9,316 bases of DNA from the NCBI GenBank assembly GCA_023436385.1, contig JAEZJH010000063.1:1-9316 (forward strand). The letters run 5' to 3'. The DNA is from Pseudomonadota bacterium (GTDB lineage Bacteria > Myxococcota > Myxococcia > Myxococcales > Vulgatibacteraceae). The translations under genes and the position numbers were made by a program. Below the pieces are notes generated by a model. The model was not told the origin of the DNA and ran no database searches. It saw only the letters and a program-made list of their open reading frames with translations. This document shows positions 1 through 8,700 of this stretch, one piece after another. Each line of letters starts with the position of its first letter. Position 1 is the first letter of the stretch.

Positions 1-60
1 CACCCACCCCGAGCCCCCGGGGATCGCCGTGCCTCCGTTGCCCCCGGGAAGCGAGACGCG

Positions 61-64
<4 letters not shown>
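1..64 (+). CDS. Possible C-terminal end of the upstream gene, perhaps cytochrome c oxidase subunit II (partial)
   Basis: One frame is open from the left edge and ends in a TGA at 62-64, reading a proline-rich tail that finishes GSETR. The stop overlaps the ATG of the next gene in an ATGA junction, a common arrangement between coupled genes. Subunit II (ctaC) usually lies directly upstream of subunit I, and A2-type oxidases often have a subunit II with a C-terminal cytochrome c domain, so that is the likeliest identity. No heme-binding or CuA motif falls in these 20 codons, so identity rests on position alone. The frame of the following gene is also open back to the edge, so this tail is a suggestion rather than a proven gene end. 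Confidence 0.4.
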
Positions 65-1651
<1,587 letters not shown>

Positions 1652-1677
<26 letters not shown>

Positions 1678-2302
1678 GGAGCACTTCGAGGATCTCCCCA
1701 AGCAGGAACACGCCGGGCGCCTGGGGCTCTGGATCTTCCTCGCCTCGGAGCTGCTCTTCTTCGCGGCGCTGTTCACCCTCTTCGCCGGCTATCGGCTCGA
1801 ACACGCCGCCGTCTTCGACCGTGCGGTGAAGCACAACGCGGTGGTGCTGGGCTCGCTCAACACCGCCATCCTCCTGGGCGGAAGCACGCTGGCGGCGGTG
1901 GGCGTCGCCCTCTTCCGGCGCGACCGGGCTGGCGCCGGCGCCGCCCTCTTTGCGGTGACCGCCGCCCTCGGGCTGGTCTTCCTGGCGGTGAAGGGGACCG
2001 AATACGCGCTGCACTTCGAGGAGGGGATCTTCCCGGGCGGCGCCGGTCGCTTCTTCGCGGAGCACCCGGAGCCCGGCTACCCGATCTTCTTCACCCTCTA
2101 CTTCGGGATGACCGGGCTCCACGCCCTCCACGTGATCGTCGGCATCGGCCTCCTGGCCTGGGCGGCGATCTGGGCCCGGCGCCGGCAGGTCGGCCGCCAC
2201 GGCGCCCACCGCGCGGAGTTGGTGGCGCTGTACTGGCATTTCGTCGACCTGATCTGGATCTTTCTCTGGCCGATGTTCTACCTGCTGGGGAGACACACGT
2301 GA
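1652..2302 (+). CDS. ctaE: Cytochrome c oxidase subunit III
   Basis: This is the non-catalytic core subunit that packs against subunit I and helps sustain proton uptake in the family. It is 216 residues with about five hydrophobic helices (roughly 24-48, 62-88, 97-117, 143-173 and 191-213), matching the shorter bacterial form without the two extra N-terminal helices. Signature segments are LGLWIFLASELLFF with the conserved glutamate E33, LGSLNTAILL near 67-75, FGMTGLHALHV near 151-161, and the C-terminal YWHFVDLIWIFLWP. The start is the ATG at 1652, 26 bases inside ctaD; GGAG at 1641-1644 gives seven-base spacing and no later start keeps the N-terminal helix. The overlap suggests coupled translation with ctaD. 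The stop overlaps the GTG of the next gene. Confidence 0.95.
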
Positions 2303-2616
2303 GCCACGGCCCCTCGATCCGGAGCCTGGTGCTCCTCGGCGTGGTGCTCCTCGCCCTGGCCGGCCTGAGCCTCGGCCTGGCGTTCCTTCCGCTCGGCCCG
2401 TTCTCGGTGGCGGTGGCCCTGGGCATCGCCGCGATCAAGGCCGGGCTCGTCGCCCGGCACTACATGGAGCTGGACACCTCCCACGCCTCGGTGCGGACGG
2501 TGGCGGCGACCGGGCTCTTCTTCGTGCTGCTCCTCGTCGTCCTCACCGCCGCCGACGTGGCGACCCGGGAGCCGCCCCCCCTGCTCCCGCCCGGCCTGGA
2601 AGGCCCGCCGAAGTAG
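2299..2616 (+). CDS. Small cytochrome c oxidase subunit IV-like membrane protein
   Basis: This 105-residue protein has three predicted helices (about 8-30, 34-52 and 66-86) and a proline-rich tail, PPPLLPPGLEGPPK. Prokaryotic oxidase subunit IV proteins (COX4_pro, including Bacillus CtaF) have this size, three-helix topology and position after subunit III. The segment IKAGLVARHYMELD resembles the family's conserved stretch at the end of helix 2, which usually reads KA-x-LVxxxFMHL. The start is GTG at 2299 in a GTGA overlap with the ctaE stop, and GGGGAG at 2287-2292 lies six bases upstream. These proteins stabilise or help assemble the oxidase and carry no cofactor. Primary sequence is weakly conserved, so the call leans on topology and operon position. 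Confidence 0.85.
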   Translation: MSHGPSIRSLVLLGVVLLALAGLSLGLAFLPLGPFSVAVALGIAAIKAGLVARHYMELDTSHASVRTVAATGLFFVLLLVVLTAADVATREPPPLLPPGLEGPPK

Positions 2617-2777
2617 GGTCCGCCCGGTTCCCCGCGCCTCCGCCGTACTACCCGAGACAAGCCCCGGCGGCGATGCCCACGTTCTCCGCCGGAGACGGGC
2701 GGCTCGTGGCACTCCGGGCGAGCGATGACTCGGCGCCCCCGCGACGCCTTCCGGGCTCCGACCGATCGAGGTGGCGC
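2617..2777 (+). other. Intergenic gap between oxidase operon and ThDP/enolase/flavin gene run
   Basis: These 161 bases separate two gene groups. An in-frame ATG at 2673 would extend the next gene by 35 codons, but that extension is arginine/serine-rich, has no counterpart expected in the ThDP family, and lacks a good ribosome site. A 13-base palindrome at 2683-2695 (TCTCCG-C-CGGAGA) could be an operator or chance in GC-rich DNA. I see no clear -35/-10 pair and no hairpin followed by a T-run, so whether transcription stops or restarts here is open. Confidence 0.5.
2768..2771 (+). promoter_or_regulatory. Ribosome binding site deciding the ThDP-enzyme start
   Basis: GAGG lies six bases before the ATG at 2778. 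This favours 2778 over the in-frame ATG at 2673, where the upstream bases (GGCGGCG) are a poor Shine-Dalgarno match. Protein homology also begins immediately after 2778. Confidence 0.6.
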
Positions 2778-4571
2778 ATGGCTCGGCTCTGCGGCGACTA
2801 CATCCTCTCGCGCCTGCACTCCTGGGGGATCCGGCGGATCTTCGGTTTCCCCGGCGACGGTATCAACGGGCTGATGGGCGCCCTCGATCGCTCGCGTGAC
2901 AGCGACCATCCCCTCGAGTTCGTGCAGGTCCGCCACGAGGAGATGGCCGCCTTCATGGCCTGCGCCCATGCCAAGTTCACCGGGCAGGTGGGCGTCTGTC
3001 TGGCCACCTCCGGCCCGGGGGCGATCCACCTCCTGAACGGCCTCTACGACGCCAAGCTGGATCACCGGCCGGTGGTGGCGATCGTCGGCCAGCAGGCCCG
3101 GGCGGCGATCGGCGGGAACTACCAGCAGGAGGTGGATCTCATCTCGCTCTTCAAGGATGTCTCCCACGAATACGTCCACCAGGCCACCACGCCGGCGCAG
3201 CTCCGCCACCTGATCGACCGGGCGGTGCGGATCGCCATCGCGGAGCGGACGGTGACCACGGTGATCGTCCCCCACGACCTGCAGGAGGAGGAGGCGGTCC
3301 ACCTGCCGCCCCGGAAACACGGCACCGTGCACTCCGGCCGCGGCTACGCACACCCGCGGGTGATCCCCACCGATACCGACCTCCGCGCCGCCGCCTCCGT
3401 GCTCAACGCCGGCAAGCGGGTGGCGATGTTGATCGGCGCCGGCGCCCTCCGGGCCGGCGAGGAGGTGGTGCAGGTGGCCGACCTCCTGGGCGCCGGCGTG
3501 GCCAAGGCGCTCCTCGGCAAGGCAGCGCTCCCCGACGACCTGCCCTTCGTCACCGGCTCGATCGGCCTCCTCGGCACCAAGCCGAGCTGGGACCTGATGA
3601 ACGAGTGCGACACCCTGCTGATGGTCGGCTCCTCGTTCCCCTACTCCGAGTTCCTGCCGGAGGAGGGCCAGGCCCGCGGGGTGCAGATCGATCTCGACGG
3701 GCGGATGCTCTCCATCCGTTTCCCGATGGAGGTCAACCTGGTGGGCGACGCCAAGGAGACCCTCCGGGCGCTCGTGCCGCTCCTCGAGCGGAAGGCCGAT
3801 CGGAGCTGGCGGGAGAAGATCGAGCGCGACGTCGCCGACTGGTGGAAGACCCTCGAGGGCCGGGCGCGGATGCCGGCCAAGCCGGTCAACCCGCAGCTCG
3901 TCTTCTGGGAGCTGTCGCCGCGCCTCCCCGACGGCGCCATCCTCTGTGCCGACTCCGGCTCCTCCGCCAACTGGTTCGCCCGGGACTTGAGGATGCGTCC
4001 GGGGATGATGGCCTCGCTCTCCGGCAACCTCGCCACCATGGGTCCGGCGGTGCCGTATGCGATCGCCGCCAAGTTCGCCTATCCGGAGCGGACGGTGTTC
4101 GCCCTCGCCGGCGACGGGGCGATGCAGATGAACGGGCTGAACGAGCTGATCACCATCTCGCGTTATTGGAGACAGTGGAAGTCCCCGCGGCTGGTGGTGC
4201 TGGTGCTCCACAACCGGGACCTGAACCAGGTGACCTGGGAGCAGCGGGTGATGACCGGAGACCCCAAGTTCCCCGCGGCGCAGGTCGTGCCGGAGTTCCC
4301 CTACGCCGCCTACGCGGAGTCGCTGGGACTTCGGGGCCTGAAGATCGAGCGGCCGGAGGAGGTGGGCCGGACCTGGGACGAGGCGCTCCGGGCCGATCGA
4401 CCGGTGGTGGTGGAGGCCCGGGTCGATCCGGAGGTGCCGCCGCTGCCGCCCCACATCACCGTGGAGCAGGCGAAGAAGTTCGCGGAGACCCTGTGGAAGG
4501 GCGATCCGGAGGAGGCCCACCTGATCCGCCAGACCTTCCGCGATTGGGTCGGCGGCAAGTTCGGGTCGTGA
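2778..4571 (+). CDS. Thiamine-diphosphate-dependent enzyme of the acetolactate synthase/pyruvate oxidase superfamily
   Basis: This 597-residue protein has the three-domain layout of the PoxB/IlvB superfamily: PYR domain about 1-172, central domain about 195-332, PP domain about 370-555. The PYR domain starts with GDYILSRLHSWGIRRIFGFPG and contains RHEEMAAF, where E54 is the expected catalytic glutamate contacting the ThDP aminopyrimidine, plus ATSGPGAIHLLNGLYDAK. The PP domain contains GDGAMQMNGLNEL (G445-D446-G447) followed by LHNRDLNQV (N479), the Mg-ThDP binding motif; the usual NN is HN here. Such enzymes bind a 2-oxoacid, often pyruvate, then decarboxylate, oxidise or ligate it in the cytoplasm. 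The subgroup resembles proteins annotated only as thiamine pyrophosphate-requiring, so acetolactate synthase for branched-chain synthesis is not assumed; no small regulatory subunit gene is adjacent. An enolase-superfamily gene follows after 40 bases, probably in one operon. Confidence 0.93.
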   Translation: MARLCGDYILSRLHSWGIRRIFGFPGDGINGLMGALDRSRDSDHPLEFVQVRHEEMAAFMACAHAKFTGQVGVCLATSGPGAIHLLNGLYDAKLDHRPVVAIVGQQARAAIGGNYQQEVDLISLFKDVSHEYVHQATTPAQLRHLIDRAVRIAIAERTVTTVIVPHDLQEEEAVHLPPRKHGTVHSGRGYAHPRVIPTDTDLRAAASVLNAGKRVAMLIGAGALRAGEEVVQVADLLGAGVAKALLGKAALPDDLPFVTGSIGLLGTKPSWDLMNECDTLLMVGSSFPYSEFLPEEGQARGVQIDLDGRMLSIRFPMEVNLVGDAKETLRALVPLLERKADRSWREKIERDVADWWKTLEGRARMPAKPVNPQLVFWELSPRLPDGAILCADSGSSANWFARDLRMRPGMMASLSGNLATMGPAVPYAIAAKFAYPERTVFALAGDGAMQMNGLNELITISRYWRQWKSPRLVVLVLHNRDLNQVTWEQRVMTGDPKFPAAQVVPEFPYAAYAESLGLRGLKIERPEEVGRTWDEALRADRPVVVEARVDPEVPPLPPHITVEQAKKFAETLWKGDPEEAHLIRQTFRDWVGGKFGS

Positions 4572-4600
4572 GGAGCGCGGTCGCGAGGCGAGGTCGGGAA

Positions 4601-4606
4601 GGGAGG
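4601..4606 (+). promoter_or_regulatory. Ribosome binding site for the GTG-started enolase-superfamily gene
   Basis: GGGAGG, within a purine-rich run at 4596-4609, lies five bases before GTG 4612. No ATG near the family N-terminus competes, so this supports the GTG start. An in-frame GTG at 4660 is possible but would cut into the first strand of the capping domain. Confidence 0.6.
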
Positions 4607-4611
4607 GGGCG

Positions 4612-5724
4612 GTGGCGACGCGGTTCGGTGGCGAGGCGGTTCCGGTCTCCGGGATCGAGGTGTCGGCCTACCGGATCCCCACCGATGCGCCGGAATCCGA
4701 CGGGACCTTCGCCTGGAACGAGACCGTCCTGGTGACGGCGGAGGTCGAGGGTGGGGGACGCCGGGGCCTGGGCTACACCTACGCCCACCCGGCGGCCGCG
4801 GCGGTGATCGAGACCACGCTGTCCCGGGTGGTGATCGGCCGGGACGCCCTCGCCCCACAGGCGCTGAACCTGGCGATGCGCCGCGAGGCCCGGAACGCCG
4901 GGGCCCCGGGCCTGGTCGAAATGGGCATCTCCGCGGTGGACGTGGCGCTCTGGGATCTGAAGGCCAAGCTCCTCGACCTACCGCTCGTTACCCTCCTCGG
5001 CCCGCGGCGGGAACGGGTCGAGCTGTACGGGAGCGGCGGCTTCACCTCCTACGGTCCGGAGCGGCTCGCCGCGCAACTCCGGACCTGGGCGGCCCTCGGC
5101 CTCCGGCAGGTGAAGATGAAGGTCGGGCGGGATCCGGGGGCCGATGTCGAGCGGGTGCGAATCGCCCGGGAGGCGATCGGCGACCAGGTCGGGCTCTACG
5201 TCGACGCCAACGGCGCCTACGCGGTGAAGCAGGCCCTCGCCTTCGCGGAGGACTTCGCCCGCCACGGCGTCTCCTGGTTCGAGGAGCCGGTCTCCTCGGA
5301 CGATCACCGGGGCCTGCACCGAATCCGCCAGCGGGCGCCGGCGGGGATGGAGGTGGCCGCCGGCGAGTACGGCTTCGACGTGCCCTACTTCGCGGCGCTG
5401 CTCGCCGCCGGCGCGGTGGACGTGCTCCAGGCCGACGCCACCCGCTGCGGCGGGATCACCGGGTTCCTCGCGGCGGCGGCGGTGGCGGACACCCACGGCA
5501 TCCCCCTCTCCTCCCACACCGCGCCGGCGGTCCACCTGCATGCCTGCCTCGCCGCCCCCGGGCAGCTCCGGCCCCTCGAGTGGTTCCACGATCACGTCCG
5601 CATCGAGGAGCAGCTCTTCGACGGGGCCCCGGTGCCGCGCCACGGGGCGCTCGAGGCCGATCTCTCCCTTCCCGGCCTGGGCCTGGAGCTCCGGCGGGCC
5701 GAGGCGGACAAATTCCAAATCTAG
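4612..5724 (+). CDS. Enolase-superfamily enzyme, mandelate racemase subgroup (racemase or acid-sugar dehydratase)
   Basis: This 370-residue protein has the usual length and layout: N-terminal capping domain about 13-125, then a (beta/alpha)7-beta barrel. Members abstract the proton alpha to a carboxylate and stabilise the enolate with Mg2+. The mandelate-racemase catalytic set is complete: KMK at K168/K170, metal ligands D198 (VDANGAY), E224 (FEEPV) and E252 (AGEYG), base dyad D275 (LQADATRCGG) and H302 (SSHTAP), and E323 (LEWF), matching K164/K166, D195, E221, E247, D270, H297 and E317 of mandelate racemase. This points to 1,1-proton transfer or dehydration of an alpha-hydroxyacid such as an aldonate or uronate, not to the muconate-cycloisomerase or dipeptide-epimerase group, which use a second lysine in place of the His-Asp dyad. 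Substrate is unresolved. It lies between the ThDP enzyme (40-base gap) and flavoprotein (29-base gap), so a shared hydroxyacid pathway is likely. Confidence 0.93.
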   Translation: MATRFGGEAVPVSGIEVSAYRIPTDAPESDGTFAWNETVLVTAEVEGGGRRGLGYTYAHPAAAAVIETTLSRVVIGRDALAPQALNLAMRREARNAGAPGLVEMGISAVDVALWDLKAKLLDLPLVTLLGPRRERVELYGSGGFTSYGPERLAAQLRTWAALGLRQVKMKVGRDPGADVERVRIAREAIGDQVGLYVDANGAYAVKQALAFAEDFARHGVSWFEEPVSSDDHRGLHRIRQRAPAGMEVAAGEYGFDVPYFAALLAAGAVDVLQADATRCGGITGFLAAAAVADTHGIPLSSHTAPAVHLHACLAAPGQLRPLEWFHDHVRIEEQLFDGAPVPRHGALEADLSLPGLGLELRRAEADKFQI

Positions 5725-5741
5725 CTGCGTAGCTGTTTCGC

Positions 5742-5745
5742 GAGG
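5742..5745 (+). promoter_or_regulatory. Ribosome binding site for the FAD/Fe-S dehydrogenase
   Basis: GAGG sits eight bases before ATG 5754. It supports this start even though it adds about 45 proline- and arginine-rich residues before the family homology begins. I find no alternative ATG, and no GTG before residue 60. Confidence 0.5.
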
Positions 5746-5753
5746 TTCCCGGC

Positions 5754-8700
5754 ATGCGACTTCCCCTCCTCGGCGATCCGTTCCGTCCCGCGCCGGCCCC
5801 GCCCGTCGCCCCCTGGCCCCGGCCCCCGGCGCCGATCCCGGCCGGTCCCTCGCGGCGCGGCCCCCTCGGCGAGCGCCGGAGCCGGCGCGGGGCGAAGGCG
5901 GGGTCGCTCGAAGCGGCGCTCCGGGAGGAAATCGACGGGGAGGTGCGCTTCGACGACGGGAGCCGCGCCCTCTACGCCACCGATGGCTCCAATTACCGCC
6001 AGGTGCCGATCGGCGTGGTCGTCCCCCGTACCGTGGAGGCGGCGGCGCGGACGGTGGCGCTCTGCCGGGAACACGGGGCCCCGGTCCTCTCCCGGGGCGG
6101 CGGCACCAGCCTCGCCGGTCAGTGCTGCAACGTCGCGGTGGTGATCGACTGGTCCAAGTACCTGCACCGGGTGAAGTCGGTCGATCCCGTGGGCAAGACC
6201 GCCCGGGTGGAGCCGGGTTGCATCCTCGACGACCTCCGGGCCGCCGCGGAGCGCTACCACCTGACCTTCGGCCCCGATCCCTCGACGCATACGCACTGCA
6301 CGTTGGGCGGGATGATCGGCAACAACTCCTGCGGAACGCACTCCCAGGCCTGGGGACGCACCGAGGACAACGTCCGCTCCCTGGAGGTGCTCACCTACGA
6401 CGGGCTGCGGCTCACCGTGGGGCCCACGGGCGAGGACGAGCTGCGCCGGATCGAGCGGGGCGGCGGCCGCCGCGGCGAGCTCTACCGGCGGCTTCGCGAG
6501 TTACGGGATCGCCACGCCGACGAGATCCGGGCCCGGTATCCGAAGATCCCCCGCCGTGTCTCCGGATACAACCTCGACGCGCTCCTCCCGGAGAACGGGT
6601 TCGACGTCGCCAAGGCGCTGGTGGGCACCGAGGGCACCTGCGTCACCCTCCTCGAGGCCGAGGTCCGGCTGGTCGATTCGCCGCCCCATCGGTCGCTCCT
6701 GGTCTTGGGCTACCCCACCGTCTTCGAGGCCGGCGACCACGTCCCGGAGTTGGCGGCGCGCTTCCGGCCCCTCGGCCTCGAGGGGTTGGATGACCGGCTG
6801 ATCTTCCAGTCCCGGTTGAAGAACCTGCATCCGACCTCCCTCGACCTGCTGCCGCCGGGGGGCGGGGTCCTGTATCTCGAGTTCGGCGGCGAGACGGCGA
6901 TGGAGGCCCGGGAGCGGGCGGAGGAGGCGGCCGCCTGGCTCCACTCCCGGCCCGGCGGTCCCGCGACCCGGGTGTTCTCGGATTCCCGGACGATGCGTCG
7001 GCTCTGGGAGGTCCGGGAGTCGGGCCTGGGCGCCACCGCCCGGGTTCCCGGGCACCCGGACGCCTGGGAAGGCTGGGAGGACTCGGCGGTGCCGCCCGAG
7101 CGTGTCGGCGTGTATCTCCGGGAGCTGCGCCGGCTCCTCGACCGCTTCGGCTACGGCTGCGCCCTCTACGGCCACTTCGGAAACGGCTGCATCCACACCC
7201 GCATCGACTTCGACCTGGCCAGCGCCCCGGGGATCGCCAAGTACCGGGACTTCCTCTCCCACGCCGCCGACCTGGTGCTCTCCTTCGGCGGTTCGCTCTC
7301 CGGGGAGCACGGCGACGGCCAGTCCCGGGCCGAGTTTCTCCCGCGGATGTTCGGCGAGCGGCTGGTCCAGGCCTTCCGGGAGTTCAAGGGGATCTGGGAC
7401 CCGGTGGGAAAGATGAATCCGGGCAAGGTGGTGAATCCGTACCCGATCGACGAGAACCTCCGGCTCGGCGCGGCGTATCGCCCGGCCCGGCCGGCGACCC
7501 ACTTCCGGTTCGCCGACGACGACGGGAGCTTCGCCCGGGCAACGCTCCGGTGTGTCGGCGTCGGCAAGTGCCGCCGGGAGGGCGGTGGCACGATGTGTCC
7601 TAGCTACATGGTCACCCGGGAGGAGAAACACTCCACCCGCGGCCGGGCCCACCTGCTCTTCGAGCTCCTCGCCGGCGACGTGCTCGCCCCCGATCCCCGG
7701 GACGCCGGGACCCACCGGCGGGACGACCAGGTCCGCTGGAGGGATCGCCACGTCGCCGAGGCCCTCGACCTCTGTCTCGCCTGCAAGGGCTGCAAGGGCG
7801 ACTGCCCGGTCAACGTCGACCTCGCCACCTACAAGGCGGAGTTCCTCTCCCACTACTACGCCGGCCGGCCCCGGCCCCCCGCCGCGTATGCGATGGGGTT
7901 GGTGATGGTCTGGGCGCAGCTCGCCGCCCTCGCCCCGGGCCTCGCCAACGCCCTGGGGAGCACCCCGCCGTTCTCCACGATCGCCCGGCGCCTGGGTGGC
8001 ATCGCTCCCGAGCGCCGGATCCCCCGCTTCGCCCCGGAGACCTTCCAGGCCTGGCACCGCCGGCGGGGTCCGCGGGCGGCTCGCGCCACCCGGCGGGTTC
8101 TCTTGTATCCGGATACCTTCAACAACCACTTCTTCCCGGAGACGGCCCGGGCGGCGCTGGAGGTCCTCGAGGAGGCGGGGTTCGCGGTGGAGGTGCCCCG
8201 GGCCCGGCTCTGCTGCGGCCGGCCCCTCTACGACTTCGGGATGCTCCCCACCGCCAAGCGGCTCCTCCGGCGAAACCTGCGGCGGCTCGGCCCGGCGATC
8301 GAGGCCGGCGTGCCGGTGGTCGGCCTCGAGCCCTCGTGTGTGGCGGTGTTTCGCGACGAGCTGCCGAACCTGTTTCCCGACGACCCCGCCGCCCGCCGGC
8401 TCTCGCGCCAGGTGTTCACCTTCGGGGAGTTTCTCGACCGGCACGGGGACGGCCTGGAGCTTCCCCGCCTGGAGCGGCCGGCGATCCTCCAGGGCCACTG
8501 CCACGACAAGTCGGTCCTCGGCTTCGAGGCCGTGGGCCCCGCGCTCCTCGAGCGCCTCGGCCTCACGGTGGAGCAGCCCGAGCCCGGCTGCTGCGGGATG
8601 GCCGGCTCCTTCGGCTTCGAACGGGGAGCGAAGGCGGAGGTGGCGGCGCGCTGCGGCGAGCGGAACCTCCTCCCCGCCGTCCGCGGGGCGCCCAAGACCA

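Noticed and set aside
2673..2777. 35-codon N-terminal extension of the ThDP enzyme from ATG 2673
   Set aside because: The family N-terminus fits 2778, which has a better ribosome site; the extension is unlike any ThDP-family leader.
2460..4520. Long minus-strand open frame (686 codons) opposite the ThDP gene
   Set aside because: It is rich in H, R, G and E with no recognisable domain and lies opposite a well-supported gene. In high-GC coding DNA the antisense frame rarely contains stops.
3605..4735. Alternative + frame ORF (376 codons) spanning the end of the ThDP gene and start of the enolase-superfamily gene
   Set aside because: Arginine/glycine-rich frame-shifted shadow without domain content; both real genes are intact in other frames.
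5722..5737. TAGCTG-CG-TAGCTG direct repeat between the enolase-superfamily and flavoprotein genes
   Set aside because: Two 6-base copies (5722-5727 and 5730-5735) overlapping a stop codon; too short to be meaningful, and it does not form a perfect hairpin.
5540..6793. Alternative + frame ORF (417 codons) crossing the flavoprotein start
   Set aside because: Considered as a sign of a frameshift, but FAD motifs run unbroken in the 5754 frame, and this frame has Arg/Pro/Gly-rich composition only.
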